Assembly: GCA_023665825.1 (NCBI GenBank)
Contig: JAMPDE010000001.1
Span: 126,337 to 162,473 of the forward strand
Length of the DNA stretch: 36,137 nt
Origin: Alistipes senegalensis
GTDB taxonomy: Bacteria > Bacteroidota > Bacteroidia > Bacteroidales > Rikenellaceae
Direction of reading: 5' to 3'
Shown: positions 1-8,121 of the stretch, in pieces
Layout: each line of letters starts with the position of its first letter
How positions within the stretch are numbered: the first letter of the stretch is position 1
Notes under the pieces: model-generated
What the model was told of the DNA's origin: nothing
Seen by the model: only the letters and a program-made list of their open reading frames with translations
Databases searched by the model: none
Made by a program: the position numbers and the translations under genes

Positions 1-95
1 GTAGTGAATTTCACGACGTCGGGCGGCGTGAGGTTCTCGCCCTGCGCTCCCCCGATAGTGCCGCGAATGCCCGAAATACTTTTGATCAGTGTCAT
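1..95 (-). CDS. glmM: phosphoglucosamine/phosphohexomutase, N-terminal fragment (runs off left edge)
   Basis: Only the first 31 complete codons are present; the gene continues beyond the left edge. The start is the ATG read leftward from base 95. The fragment contains ISGIRGTIGG, the conserved N-terminal signature of the alpha-D-phosphohexomutase superfamily, followed by ENLTPPDVVKF, which resembles the usual NLTPxDVVKF segment of Bacteroidota phosphoglucosamine mutases. Family members interconvert glucosamine-6-P and glucosamine-1-P for UDP-GlcNAc synthesis, or mannose/glucose phosphates. The active-site serine loop lies outside the window, so the substrate cannot be settled. It is transcribed in the same direction as the tRNA-Ser gene but is separated from it by that gene's terminator. 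A weak -7-like box (TAACTTTA, 143-150, minus strand) is the best promoter candidate. Confidence 0.75.
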   Translation of the reverse strand, partial: MTLIKSISGIRGTIGGAQGENLTPPDVVKFT

Positions 96-303
96 GCGTT
101 TATTTTCTAAAAACGTTTGCGAAATACGGATTTTATACGAGGTAAAGTTAGAATTTTTCTCCCGAATACGGAAGCCGTGCAGGCGGTTTTTCTTCCGTTA
201 TCCGTCGAATTTTTACCGTTTTCGTACACATTGCCGGGCGAGGCCGGAGAGAGGGGCAATAGCAGCGGTCCGAGCGGCGCAAAGCCTCGCGCCGGAACCC
301 ACG

Positions 304-343
304 AAAAAATCCGCAGACCGAACCGATTTCAGCCTGCGGATTT
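304..343 (-). terminator. Rho-independent terminator of tRNA-Ser
   Basis: A perfect 10-bp inverted repeat (AAATCCGCAG at 307-316 and CTGCGGATTT at 334-343) is followed on the minus strand by a run of six T (304-309). It starts 10 bp beyond the 3' end of the tRNA. Confidence 0.85.
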
Positions 344-353
344 CGCCCGACAG

Positions 354-438
354 CGGAAAGAGAGGGATTCGAACCCCCGGAGCCTTGCAGCTCAACGGTT
401 TTCAAGACCGCCGCAATCGACCACTCTGCCATCTTTCC
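354..438 (-). tRNA. tRNA-Ser(UGA)
   Basis: Read on the minus strand, the 85-nt gene has a 7-bp acceptor stem GGAAAGA/TCTTTCC, a D-arm region with GCAGAGTGGTCGA, and an anticodon stem-loop with loop CTTGAAA, giving anticodon UGA (serine). A long variable arm (GAGCTGCAAGGCTC) is typical of class II tRNAs, and the T-arm carries GGTTCGAATCC. The discriminator base is G, as expected for serine. The CCA end is not encoded. It has its own promoter just upstream and a terminator just downstream, so it is a single-gene transcription unit. Confidence 0.97.
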
Positions 439-443
439 GTCGA

Positions 444-475
444 CAAAAGTAACACCGATTTTCGATTCCGCCAAA
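444..475 (-). promoter_or_regulatory. Bacteroidota-type promoter of tRNA-Ser
   Basis: On the minus strand, TTTG (475-472) and TACTTTTG (451-444) match the -33 and -7 boxes with a 20-bp spacer. The -7 box ends 6 bp before the tRNA 5' end, so transcription would start at or very near the mature end. Confidence 0.8.
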
Positions 476-576
476 TAATCCCGATGCAAGCTGTCGGGGC
501 AGCCTCTCGCCGGTTGTGTCCCGGCCAAACGCAAACAAAGGGTCGGAAGCGAAGACGACGCACCGAACCGCAAAGC

Positions 577-612
577 GATCTACCGCGCTAATAAAAAAAA
601 TTCGTATCTTCG
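577..612 (+). promoter_or_regulatory. promoter of the aminotransferase with a repeated upstream element
   Basis: TATCTTCG (605-612) is a -7-like box 17 bp before the ATG. Directly upstream, 577-597 carries a 21-bp element with core CGCGCTAATAAAAA. The element recurs at 1917-1937 and, inverted, at 28080-28100. At the copy near 28.1 kb it lies at the same distance (7 bp) from another -7 box. Confidence 0.6.
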
Positions 613-629
613 TGCCAAATCCGCATGCC

Positions 630-1823
630 ATGCCCGAAATTTCCCAACGCGCCGAACTGATGCCGGCTTCGCCTATCCGCAAGCTGATGCCGCTGGCCGA
701 AGCGGCCCGTGCACGCGGCACGAAAATCTACCAACTGAACATCGGCCAACCCGACCTGCCGACGCCCCAAGTGGGCCTCGACGCGCTGAAACGCATCGAC
801 CGCACGATACTGGAATACAGCCCGAGCGACGGCTACCGGTCGCTGCGCGAAAAACTGGCGGAATACTACGCGCAATACCAAATCAACCTCTCCCCCGACG
901 AAATCATCGTCACGGCGGGCGGTTCGGAGGCGGTGCTGTTCGCGTTCATGTCGTGTCTGAACCCGGGCGACGAAATCATCGTGCCCGAACCAGCCTACGC
1001 CAACTACATGGCCTTCGCCATTTCGGCCGGCGCGGTCATCCGACCGGTCGTGTCGACCATCGAACAAGGATTCGCGCTGCCCGACATCGCCGAATTCGAG
1101 AAACTCATCAACGAACGCACGCGCGGCATCTTGATTTGCAACCCCAACAACCCGACGGGCTACCTCTATACACGCCGCGAGATGAACAGCATCCGCGATT
1201 TGGTGCGCAAGTACGATTTGTTCCTCTTCTCGGACGAGGTCTACCGCGAATTCATTTACACGGGATCGCCCTACATCTCGGCCTGCCACCTCGAAGGCAT
1301 CGAAGACCACGTGGTGCTGATCGATTCGGTGTCGAAACGCTACTCGGAGTGCGGCATCCGCATCGGCGCCCTTATTACGAAGAACCGGCAGGTGCACGAC
1401 GCCGTGATGAAATTCTGCCAAGCACGCCTTTCGCCGCCGCTGCTGGGACAAATCGTGGCCGAAGCCTCCGTCGATGCGCCGCGTTCGTACAGCGCCGAAG
1501 TCTACGAGGAGTATATCGAACGGCGCAAGTACCTGATCGACGGGCTGAACCGCATTCCGGGCGTCTACTCGCCCATTCCGATGGGGGCGTTCTACACCGT
1601 CGCGCGGCTGCCGGTCGACGACTGCGATAAGTTCTGCGCGTGGTGCCTTTCGGATTTCGACTACGAGGGCGAAACGGTGATGCTGGCTCCGGCATCGGGA
1701 TTCTACACCGACCCCCAGCGGGGCCGCAACGAAGTCCGCATCGCCTACATCCTCTGCAAAGAGGACTTGCAACGGGCACTGGTCGTGCTCGGAAAAGCCC
1801 TCGAAGCCTACAACGCCCGATAG
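630..1823 (+). CDS. PLP-dependent class I/II aminotransferase
   Basis: This 397-residue fold-type I aminotransferase transfers an amino group from an amino acid to a 2-oxo acid using pyridoxal phosphate. Visible motifs are NPNNPTG (171-177), SDEVYREF (201-208, with the Asp that pairs with the PLP ring nitrogen) and SVSKRYSECGIRIG, where K236 is the expected Schiff-base lysine. AGGSEAVLFAF (97-106) is the phosphate-cup region. The frame stays open 114 bp upstream, but the ATG at 630 gives the usual start MPEISQRAELMPASPIRKL and lies just after the promoter. The overall type is aspartate aminotransferase-like, but substrate specificity cannot be read from the sequence. It is monocistronic, and no clear hairpin terminator follows it. 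Confidence 0.93.
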   Translation: MPEISQRAELMPASPIRKLMPLAEAARARGTKIYQLNIGQPDLPTPQVGLDALKRIDRTILEYSPSDGYRSLREKLAEYYAQYQINLSPDEIIVTAGGSEAVLFAFMSCLNPGDEIIVPEPAYANYMAFAISAGAVIRPVVSTIEQGFALPDIAEFEKLINERTRGILICNPNNPTGYLYTRREMNSIRDLVRKYDLFLFSDEVYREFIYTGSPYISACHLEGIEDHVVLIDSVSKRYSECGIRIGALITKNRQVHDAVMKFCQARLSPPLLGQIVAEASVDAPRSYSAEVYEEYIERRKYLIDGLNRIPGVYSPIPMGAFYTVARLPVDDCDKFCAWCLSDFDYEGETVMLAPASGFYTDPQRGRNEVRIAYILCKEDLQRALVVLGKALEAYNAR

Positions 1824-1916
1824 CCGCTATTATTCGGCCAGAACGCCCTAACCAACCGAAACCCTTTGGCCGTCCGCAGCGTTTAACAGCACAGAAACCA
1901 TCGGAAACACAGTAAC

Positions 1917-1937
1917 GGTCTATCGCGCTAATAAAAA
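1917..1937 (+). repeat. orphan copy of the 21-bp promoter-associated element
   Basis: The copy contains CGCGCTAATAAAAA at 1924-1937, preceded by GGTCTAT. It matches 577-597 at 19 of 21 positions and the inverted copy at 28080-28100 at 20 of 21. Unlike those two, it has no -7 box downstream. The rest of 1824-2044 shows no gene; a CCCGGCCGGG palindrome lies at 1947-1956. Confidence 0.6.
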
Positions 1938-2049
1938 AGGGGCGAACCCGGCCGGGAACCGAGACGATCATTCAGGCGAAGTTATAGAGACGTTTTGGAC
2001 AGAATGACCGAAACGTAAGACGAGGTTCTCCGGCAGGTTCGACCCTAAA

Positions 2050-2224
2050 ATAAAAAAGCGGGCAAATCACTCAACCCCGATTCAAGGCTTTGGACTGCCC
2101 GTAAGGAAGATTGAAGAAATGCCCACGCCTAAAAACGGCGCGAGCATCAACTCAAATTCTTCCTTTCGTCAAAAGTGTCCAAATTTTGAATCGAGAAGAA
2201 AAGCCGATGCGCTTTCAATATGTC
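2050..2224 (-). ncRNA. candidate structured small RNA of about 175 nt (6S-like or Bacteroidales-1-like?)
   Basis: The unit has a promoter at one end and a terminator at the other and no convincing coding sequence. Read on the minus strand, the two halves pair. CGATTCAA..TTTGGAC (2193-2177) is complementary to GTCCAAA..TTGAATCG (2095-2078), 15 bp around a small internal loop. Inside this lies a long imperfect hairpin (2163-2105): GGAAGA/TCTTCC, TTGA/TCAA, ATGC/GCAT and CGCGCC/GGCGTG with a GTTTTTA loop. A closing stem, a wide bubble and a terminal hairpin resemble 6S RNA in outline. Bacteroidales-1 RNAs are likewise defined by a promoter and a terminator. I cannot assign a family without a covariance search. 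A 21-codon ORF beginning MLAPFL (2147-2082) lies inside but is explained by the pairing. Confidence 0.6.
2052..2101 (-). terminator. terminator of the small RNA
   Basis: On the minus strand, CGGGCA (2101-2096) and TGCCCG (2064-2059) form a 6-bp stem with a 31-nt loop, followed by C and six T (2057-2052). The left arm directly abuts, and its loop contains, the 3' arm of the RNA's outer stem. The two pairings therefore cross: they form either a pseudoknot or mutually exclusive folds. Confidence 0.5.
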
Positions 2225-2227
2225 TGC

Positions 2228-2267
2228 GACAAAGATACGAATAAGCGAGGGCAAAAGCAAATTTATT
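2228..2267 (-). promoter_or_regulatory. proximal promoter of the small RNA (copy B)
   Basis: TTTG (2261-2258) and TATCTTTG (2237-2230), 20 bp apart, match the phylum consensus. The 40-bp block is nearly identical to 2301-2340 outside an 11-bp spacer segment. Confidence 0.75.
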
Positions 2268-2300
2268 TGCATTTTGCCGAGCGGGAGTATCTTCGACGAA

Positions 2301-2340
2301 GTCAAAGATACGAAAAGCCAAGCAAAAAAGCAAATTTATT
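2301..2340 (-). promoter_or_regulatory. distal tandem promoter (copy A)
   Basis: It has the same layout as copy B: an AATAAATTTGCTTTT block, an 11-bp variable segment, then TTCGTATCTTTG, with the -7 box at 2310-2303. The two copies lie exactly 73 bp apart. Just after the -7 box there is an inverted repeat, GTATCTT/AAGATAC (2288-2294 and 2306-2312, with the right arm in the box itself), so the start region of this promoter can form a hairpin. Confidence 0.6.
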
Positions 2341-2364
2341 CCCGTTACATTCAGAAATAAAGCA

Positions 2365-2398
2365 GCAGACCGCCATAAACATCATCATGGCGGTCTGC
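2365..2398 (-). terminator. terminator-like hairpin after transketolase
   Basis: A perfect 12-bp inverted repeat (2365-2376 and 2387-2398, core GACCGCCAT/ATGGCGGTC) with a 10-nt loop lies 19 bp beyond the transketolase stop. On the minus strand it is followed by a T-rich but interrupted tract (TGCTTTATTTCT). Confidence 0.75.
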
Positions 2399-2417
2399 GA
2401 CTATACTAATATAAAAA

Positions 2418-4460
2418 CTACTTCCCGAGCATCTTTTTCACTTCGGCGGCGACGGTCGCACCGTTGTAGCCGAACTGTTCGTCGAGCACCTTGTAGGGTG
2501 CCGAATAACCGAAATGCTCCAATCCGTGAATCGTGCCGTTCTCGCCGACGAGCCCCGCGAGGTTCACGGGCAGCCCCGAAGTCATGCCGTAGCGCGGAAT
2601 CCCCGCAGGCAGCACCGTCGTCTGGTACGAACGCGGCTGGTCGCGGAACAGTCCCTCGCTCGGCACGTTCACCACGCGCACCGCGATGCCTTCGGCAGCC
2701 AGCTGCTGGGCGCCTTCGACCAACGTCGAGACCTCCGAGCCGTTGGCCACGAGCACAGCGGCAGGTTTGGCGGCATCCATGACGACGTAGCCGCCTTTGG
2801 AAATCTGCATCGCCTCGACGCGGCGGCTCTGGCTCAAAACGGGCAGCGTCTTGATATTCTGCCGCGACAGCACCAACGCCACCGGACGGTGCTCGCCGAG
2901 CGCGAGTTTCCACGCCCCGACGGTTTCGTCGCCGTCGGCCGGACGCACTACGACCATCGAGCGTTCGCCTTTGTGATTGCGCAGATGCTCCATCAGGCGG
3001 ATTTGGGCCTCCTGCTCGACGGGCTGATGCGTCGGGCCGTCCTCGCCCACGCGGAACGAATCGTGCGTCCAGATATAGATGACGTGCAGGCGCATCAGCG
3101 CGGCCAACCGCACAGCCGGTTTCATGTAATCCGAGAAGACGAAGAAGGTGCCGCACGCCGGAATCACGCCGCCATGCAGGGCCATGCCATTCATCACGCA
3201 GGCCATCGTCAGTTCCGACACGCCCGCTTGGAAGAATTTTCCCGAAAAATCGCCCTTTGCAAAGGCTTTCGTCTTTTTAAGGTAGCCGTCCGTCTTGTCC
3301 GAGTTGGAGAGGTCGGCCGAAGCGACGATCAGGTTATCCACCTTGTCGGCCAGCACGCCCAACACCGAAGCCGAAGCCGCACGGGTCGCGCTGTCGGGTT
3401 TCAGGTCGATGCTCTTCCAGTCGATTTCGGGCACCTCGCCCGCGAAGAACCCGTCGAGTTTGTGCGCCGCATCGAGGTGCGCCGAACGCCATTTTTTCTC
3501 GACCGCCGCCCGTTCTTTCGCCCATTTGCGCAAGGCTTCGCGCCGTGCGGCGAACACGCCGACGCTCTCCTCGCCGAATGCGAACGGATTTTCGGGGTCG
3601 CCGCCCAGATGCTTGACCGTCGCGGCGAAGTCGGCGCCGGCCGCCGTCAAAGGCTGCCCGTGTGTCGAAACCCGATTCTCGAAACTCTTGCCGTCGGGCC
3701 CGACCGCCCCGCGCCCCATGACCGTATGGCCGATAATCAGCGTCGGACGCTCGGTCTCGGCGTTGGCCGCCGCGAGGGCCTTGCGGAGCGCGTCGAGGTC
3801 GTGGCCGTCGACGTCGAGCACGTTCCACCCCCACGCCTTGTATTTCATGGCGACGTCCTCGCTGTCCACCTCGTCGACCTGCGTCGAGAGCTGGATGTTG
3901 TTCGAGTCGTAGTACATGATGAGGTTCGCGAGGCCCAGATGGCCCGCGATACGCCCCACGCCCTGCGAAATCTCCTCCTCGACCGCGCCGTCGGAAATGT
4001 AGGCGTAGGTCTTGTGGGCCGTCCACTCGCCGAACCGCTGGGCGATGAAACGCTCGGCGATAGCGGCCCCCAGAGCCATAGCGTGGCCCTGACCGAGCGG
4101 GCCGGAGGTGTTTTCGATGCCGCGCAGGACATCCGTTTCGGGATGGCCGGGCGTCACGCTCCCCCACTGCCGCAGGGACTGCAAGTCCTCCGGCGAGAAA
4201 TGGCCGGCCAGCGCGAGCGTCGAATAGAGCATCGGGGCCATGTGGCCGGGATCGAGGAAAAACCGGTCGCGGAAAGGATAATCCATGCGGTCGGGGTCGT
4301 AGTGCAGGAACTCGGTGTAGAGCACCGTCATGAAATCCGCACCGCCCATGGCACCGCCCGGATGGCCCGAACGGGCCCGTTCGACCATGGCCGCCGACAA
4401 AATGCGGATGTTATCGGCCACCCGCGAAAGTTCGGCATTTTTCGTAGACATTTTCTTCAT
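2418..4460 (-). CDS. tkt: transketolase
   Basis: At 680 residues this is a full-length transketolase. It moves two-carbon ketol units between sugar phosphates in the non-oxidative pentose phosphate pathway, using thiamine diphosphate and a divalent metal. Visible features in the N-terminal PP domain are SGHPGG (31-36), GPLGQG (120-125), and SDG (156-158) followed by LANLIMYYDSNN (177-188), which form the cofactor and metal site. The central pyrimidine-binding domain carries the segment THDSFRVGEDGPTHQPVEQ. The ATG at 4460 begins MKKMSTKN; a second ATG three codons on is an equally possible start. A TATCTTTA box at 4535-4528 gives it its own promoter 13 bp past the clpX stop, and a GC-rich hairpin (4494-4509) lies in the leader. 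Confidence 0.97.
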   Translation of the reverse strand: MKKMSTKNAELSRVADNIRILSAAMVERARSGHPGGAMGGADFMTVLYTEFLHYDPDRMDYPFRDRFFLDPGHMAPMLYSTLALAGHFSPEDLQSLRQWGSVTPGHPETDVLRGIENTSGPLGQGHAMALGAAIAERFIAQRFGEWTAHKTYAYISDGAVEEEISQGVGRIAGHLGLANLIMYYDSNNIQLSTQVDEVDSEDVAMKYKAWGWNVLDVDGHDLDALRKALAAANAETERPTLIIGHTVMGRGAVGPDGKSFENRVSTHGQPLTAAGADFAATVKHLGGDPENPFAFGEESVGVFAARREALRKWAKERAAVEKKWRSAHLDAAHKLDGFFAGEVPEIDWKSIDLKPDSATRAASASVLGVLADKVDNLIVASADLSNSDKTDGYLKKTKAFAKGDFSGKFFQAGVSELTMACVMNGMALHGGVIPACGTFFVFSDYMKPAVRLAALMRLHVIYIWTHDSFRVGEDGPTHQPVEQEAQIRLMEHLRNHKGERSMVVVRPADGDETVGAWKLALGEHRPVALVLSRQNIKTLPVLSQSRRVEAMQISKGGYVVMDAAKPAAVLVANGSEVSTLVEGAQQLAAEGIAVRVVNVPSEGLFRDQPRSYQTTVLPAGIPRYGMTSGLPVNLAGLVGENGTIHGLEHFGYSAPYKVLDEQFGYNGATVAAEVKKMLGK

Positions 4461-4527
4461 TCGACAAAGTTCAAATCCGAACGCAGGGGAACCCGGGCCG
4501 GGCGGCCCGTCCGAGCGATTCGGGGTA

Positions 4528-4535
4528 TAAAGATA
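4528..4535 (-). promoter_or_regulatory. promoter -7 box of transketolase
   Basis: TATCTTTA on the minus strand lies 67 bp before the transketolase ATG. A 6-bp GC hairpin (CGGGCC/GGCCCG, 4494-4499 and 4504-4509) would sit in the leader RNA. Confidence 0.5.
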
Positions 4536-4547
4536 ACGATTTTTTCG

Positions 4548-5822
4548 TCATCCCACCTTCTTCAAAACCGAAAGATGCGTTTTTTCGACTTTTTCTTTCG
4601 CGTAGGGGAGCGTCACGACGAAGCGGTCGACGCCCGACGACGGCACGTCGAACATGGTATCCATCATCACCGCCTCGCAGATCGAACGCAGACCGCGTGC
4701 GCCTAATTTGCACTCGACCGCCTTGTCGACGATGTAATCGAGCACCTCGTCGTCGAACGAGAGCGCCACGCCGTCGAGCTCGAACAACCGAATGTACTGC
4801 TTGACAATGGCGTTGCGCGGCTCGGTGAGAATCGACCGCAGTGCCTCGCGGCCCAAAGGCTGCATGGAGGTCAGCACCGGCAGCCGTCCGACCAGTTCGG
4901 GAATCAGCCCGAACGACCTCAAATCCTGCGGCGAGAGGTATTTCATCAGGTTGTTGCGGTCGACGGGGTCGGCATTGATGCGTCCGAAGCCCAACGCCCG
5001 CGTATTGAGCCGCTGGGCGATTTTTTTCTCGATACCGTCGAAAGCTCCCCCGCAAATAAATAAGATATTGCGCGTATCGACTTGAATAAACTTCTGTTCG
5101 GGATGCTTGCGGCCGCCCTGCGGCGGCACGTTGACCACCGTGCCTTCGAGGATTTTCAGCAGTGCCTGCTGGACGCCCTCGCCCGACACGTCGCGCGTGA
5201 TGGAGGGGTTGTCCCCCTTGCGGGCGATTTTGTCGATTTCGTCGATGAAGACGATGCCGCGCTGGGCCTGCTCGACGTTGTAGTCGGCGACCTGCAACAA
5301 CCGCGAGAGGATGCTCTCGACATCCTCGCCCACGTAACCGGCTTCGGTCAACACCGTAGCGTCGACGATAGTGAAAGGAACTTTCAGTAATTTGGCGATG
5401 GTTCGAGCCAACAAAGTCTTACCCGTACCGGTCGGGCCGACGAGCACGATGTTCGACTTGTCGATTTCGACGTCGTCCTCTTTCGGCGCATAGAGCAACC
5501 GCTTATAATGGTTGTAGACCGCCACCGAAAGGTAACGTTTGGCGTCGTCCTGCCCGATGACGTACTGGTCGAGAAACTCCTTGATCTGCAAGGGCTTGAG
5601 CAGCTCCTCCTTGCGCAGCGGATCGCCGCCTTTGGCCTGCGAACCCGTCGCGAAGTCGTTCTCGACGATGATTTTGTACCCCTTTTCGATGCACTGGTTG
5701 CAGATGTTGACGCCGTCCGGCCCCTGAAACAGCACCTCGACGTCGTCGCGCCGGGCCCCGCAGAACGAACAGCGGTCGTCGCCCGTATTTCCGCCTTTAT
5801 GATTGTTTCTGTTTTGCGCCAT
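4548..5822 (-). CDS. clpX: ATP-dependent Clp protease ATP-binding subunit ClpX
   Basis: ClpX is the AAA+ unfoldase that feeds substrates into ClpP. The 424-residue protein has the N-terminal C4 zinc-binding domain (C18, C21, C41, C44), Walker A GPTGTGKT (129-136), the pore loop GYVGED (162-167) and Walker B VFIDEID (191-197). RKH (238-240) is the RKH loop that contacts ssrA-type substrates. The C-terminal part has the usual GRLPVL and GARGLRSI (sensor 2 region). Its ATG lies 6 bp after the clpP stop, so the two are surely co-transcribed. Order and orientation (tig, clpP, clpX) are those of most bacteria. Confidence 0.98.
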   Translation of the reverse strand: MAQNRNNHKGGNTGDDRCSFCGARRDDVEVLFQGPDGVNICNQCIEKGYKIIVENDFATGSQAKGGDPLRKEELLKPLQIKEFLDQYVIGQDDAKRYLSVAVYNHYKRLLYAPKEDDVEIDKSNIVLVGPTGTGKTLLARTIAKLLKVPFTIVDATVLTEAGYVGEDVESILSRLLQVADYNVEQAQRGIVFIDEIDKIARKGDNPSITRDVSGEGVQQALLKILEGTVVNVPPQGGRKHPEQKFIQVDTRNILFICGGAFDGIEKKIAQRLNTRALGFGRINADPVDRNNLMKYLSPQDLRSFGLIPELVGRLPVLTSMQPLGREALRSILTEPRNAIVKQYIRLFELDGVALSFDDEVLDYIVDKAVECKLGARGLRSICEAVMMDTMFDVPSSGVDRFVVTLPYAKEKVEKTHLSVLKKVG

Positions 5823-5828
5823 GTTCTC

Positions 5829-6509
5829 CTAATTTTTCGTTCGTTTGGCGAGCACTTCGTCGATCAGTCCGTACTCCTGCGCCTCTTTGGCCGTGAGCCA
5901 GTAGTCGCGGTCGGCGTCCTTTTCGATTTTCTTCACCGGCACGCCCGAATGCTCCGACAGGATTTCGTACAACTCGCGCTTGGTCTTGGCGATTTCGCGG
6001 GCCGTGATTTCGATGTCCGACGCCTGCCCCTGCGCACCGCCCAGCGGCTGGTGGATCATCACCCGCGAGTGCGGCAGCGCGGAACGCTTGCCGGCGGCAC
6101 CCGCCGTCAGCAGCACGGCACCCATCGAAGCGGCCAAGCCCGTACAGATAGTCGCCACATCGGGCGCCACGAGCTGCATGGTGTCGTAGATGCCCAGACC
6201 GGCCGACACCGACCCGCCGGGCGAATTGATATAAATCTGGATGTCCTTTTCGGGGTCGACCGATTCGAGGAAAAGCAGCTGGGCCTGAATGATGTTGGCC
6301 GCGTCGTCGTAAATCGGTGCCCCGAGAAAGATGATGCGGTCCATCATCAGGCGCGAAAAAACGTCCATCGTGGCGACGTTCAACTGCCGTTCCTCGATGA
6401 TGGTCGGCGAAACGTACGAATCGCTCACCGACCGGAAGTCGTGCAGTTTCAACGAGCTGATGCCGCATTGCAGGCGTGCGTACTTCTCGAATTCCGAATT
6501 GTTTGCCAT
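5829..6509 (-). CDS. clpP: ATP-dependent Clp protease proteolytic subunit ClpP
   Basis: ClpP is the serine peptidase that forms the tetradecameric chamber of the ClpXP machine. The start is the ATG at 6509 ([10 protein letters not shown]). The frame is open further upstream, but that extension is not ClpP-like. The 226-residue protein has the catalytic triad S128 (LAASMGA), H153 (RVMIHQP) and D202, spaced 25 and 49 residues apart as in E. coli ClpP (97/122/171). SPGGSVSAG (96-104) forms the oxyanion region. An N-terminal stretch of about 35 residues precedes the mature fold and may be processed. It lies 200 bp downstream of tig, separated by the tig terminator. I see no convincing -7 box in that gap. 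Confidence 0.98.
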   Translation of the reverse strand: MANNSEFEKYARLQCGISSLKLHDFRSVSDSYVSPTIIEERQLNVATMDVFSRLMMDRIIFLGAPIYDDAANIIQAQLLFLESVDPEKDIQIYINSPGGSVSAGLGIYDTMQLVAPDVATICTGLAASMGAVLLTAGAAGKRSALPHSRVMIHQPLGGAQGQASDIEITAREIAKTKRELYEILSEHSGVPVKKIEKDADRDYWLTAKEAQEYGLIDEVLAKRTKN

Positions 6510-6648
6510 TTTTATTAAATTTTGTTTCTGTGCTAATCTACGTTTTAGGGATAATCCGCTGTGCCAATCGAGGGCGGGGGCTCCTCTCCGTGCAGAGCGT
6601 GCCGACCTTACCATGCGCCGCACGGCGGTAGTATCCGTACCATTTAAT

Positions 6649-6689
6649 AAAAACGGGACTTTGCAAACTTCACGCCTGCCAAAGTCCCG
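6649..6689 (-). terminator. terminator of trigger factor
   Basis: A perfect 10-bp stem (CGGGACTTTG 6654-6663, CAAAGTCCCG 6680-6689, 16-nt loop) is followed on the minus strand by TTTTT. It lies 21 bp beyond the tig stop and separates tig from clpPX. Confidence 0.85.
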
Positions 6690-6709
6690 CGCGGTCGTTT
6701 TCGTGCGAA

Positions 6710-8038
6710 TTATCGCACGCCCTGCGCCATTTTGGCGAAATCGTCCGACGATACGGCTTTTTCCGTTACGGTGATTTTGGACTTCACATCCTCGACCACT
6801 TTCACCTCGAAGAGTTTCTCGTAGATTTTCTGCGACTGGTTCTGGTCGTCGAGAATCCGTTTGGCGTACTCTTCCAGCATGTTGTCGGGTGCCGACGGCA
6901 TGCCGTACTGCGCGAACTGCGCCGCCGCCAGTGCTTTGGCTTCGGCCGTCGCCTCCTCTTTCGTCACAGCCAGCTTGTCCTCCTGAATGAAGTGCTTCTG
7001 CAAGTAGTTCCAAGAGAACATTTTCAAGAATTGGTCGAAGTCTTTTTCGATGTCATCCATCGTGAACTTGCCCTCGTTGATGGTGTAGAGCCAGCGTTTG
7101 AGGAAGGCTTCGGGCATCTTCAGTCCGGCCTTTTTCAGCAGGTAGTCGCGCAGCTGCAACGTAAAGAGGTAATCGCTCTCGCGGCCGAGCTCCATGCCGA
7201 TGCGCTCGTCCAGCAACTTGTCGAACGCTTTTTCATCCGTGACATTGCCCTGCGGGAAAGCCATCTTGAAAAACTCCTCGTTCAGCTCGGGTTCGGCGAA
7301 CTTGCGGATTTTGGTGATTTCGAGCGAGAATTCGGGGTTGATGCCCGCCAACTCGTTCTCCTTGACTTGCAGAATCGCGGCGCGCTGCGACGGATTCTTA
7401 TAGAGTTCGTTGATGTTCACCGTAGTCTTGTAGCCCACCTGCTTGCCGATGAAAGGCTTGCGCTCCTCTTCGGACATCGAAATCAGCCCGACATAGGCAT
7501 CGGCCACATTCATATCGCCGTTGTCGAGCGTCACGCTCAACGCTTCGTCCGACGTCACCTTGTCGGCATCGACCAGCCGGCCGTAGCCGCGCAGGAAGTT
7601 CGAGCGGTAGTCGGCGTGCATCTTCTTGTCGATTTTGATGCTGTGGTAGGTGATTTTGTCCTTCTCCGACAGCTCCAGCTTGATTTCGGGAGCCTCGCCG
7701 AACTCGAAAACGAACTCGAACTCGGTGTTGTTGTCGAAATCGAAATCGCCCTGCTCCTCCGACGGGATGACGTCGCCCAAGTAGTCGATCTTCTCCTTCT
7801 GCAAATAGTCGAATACGGCGTTCGATGCGGTGCGGTACGACTGTTCGGCCAATACGCCCTTGCCGTACATCTTCTTGACGACGCCCATCGGCACCATGCC
7901 GGGACGGAATCCCGGAATGTTGGCCTTGCGGCGGTAAGTGCGGAGTTCCTTTTCGACCGCTTCGCCGTAATCGGCCTCCCCGACGGTCACCCGGACCAGC
8001 GAGCTGCCGCCGTCGCGTTGTTCTCTCGTAATTTTCAT
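6710..8038 (-). CDS. tig: trigger factor, ribosome-associated chaperone
   Basis: The 442-residue protein matches trigger factor in length and layout. The N-terminal ribosome-binding domain contains the segment [19 protein letters not shown] (around 41-60), the phylum's version of the GFRxGKxP signature. The middle region (about 150-240) is in the FKBP-like PPIase position and looks degenerate, as usual in Bacteroidota. The C-terminal arms are helical and charged. It binds nascent chains at the ribosome exit tunnel. The gene has its own promoter at 8085-8092 and a terminator at 6649-6689, and lies directly upstream of clpP and clpX. It is divergent from the GH3 gene. Confidence 0.95.
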   Translation of the reverse strand: MKITREQRDGGSSLVRVTVGEADYGEAVEKELRTYRRKANIPGFRPGMVPMGVVKKMYGKGVLAEQSYRTASNAVFDYLQKEKIDYLGDVIPSEEQGDFDFDNNTEFEFVFEFGEAPEIKLELSEKDKITYHSIKIDKKMHADYRSNFLRGYGRLVDADKVTSDEALSVTLDNGDMNVADAYVGLISMSEEERKPFIGKQVGYKTTVNINELYKNPSQRAAILQVKENELAGINPEFSLEITKIRKFAEPELNEEFFKMAFPQGNVTDEKAFDKLLDERIGMELGRESDYLFTLQLRDYLLKKAGLKMPEAFLKRWLYTINEGKFTMDDIEKDFDQFLKMFSWNYLQKHFIQEDKLAVTKEEATAEAKALAAAQFAQYGMPSAPDNMLEEYAKRILDDQNQSQKIYEKLFEVKVVEDVKSKITVTEKAVSSDDFAKMAQGVR

Positions 8039-8084
8039 AATCTTATGGTTTTTTCATTCATTTATTCAAGCCGGAGCCGGAGGG

Positions 8085-8092
8085 CAAAGATA
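8085..8092 (-). promoter_or_regulatory. promoter -7 box of tig
   Basis: TATCTTTG on the minus strand, in the common context TTCGTATCTTTGCC, lies 46 bp before the tig ATG. No clear TTTG is seen 19-20 bp upstream. Confidence 0.7.
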
Positions 8093-8121
8093 CGAAATTT
8101 TACCGAAATCGAAAAAAGTGC

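Noticed and set aside
354-438. tRNA-Ser as an integration site
   Set aside because: No integrase, duplicated tRNA 3' end or composition shift is seen next to it; the tRNA has normal promoter and terminator signals.
2082-2147. 21-codon ORF (starting MLAPFL) inside the small RNA
   Set aside because: Nearly all its bases are accounted for by RNA pairing and it lacks independent support; a dual-function RNA is possible but not supported.
1824-2417. Remnant of an insertion sequence in the gene-poor gap
   Set aside because: No transposase-like frame, terminal inverted repeats or target duplications are visible. The right half is explained by the small RNA with its promoters and by the tkt terminator.
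3987-3995. SDG in place of the textbook GDG thiamine-diphosphate motif in transketolase
   Set aside because: As I recall them, other Bacteroidota transketolases also have SDG followed by EEISQG, so this is a lineage feature and not a defect.
2514-4706. Long open frame of about 730 codons on the plus strand opposite transketolase
   Set aside because: It is His/Arg/Asp-rich, matches no family style, and lies antisense to an unmistakable gene. Long antisense frames are expected in GC-rich coding DNA with this codon use; similar ones oppose most genes here.
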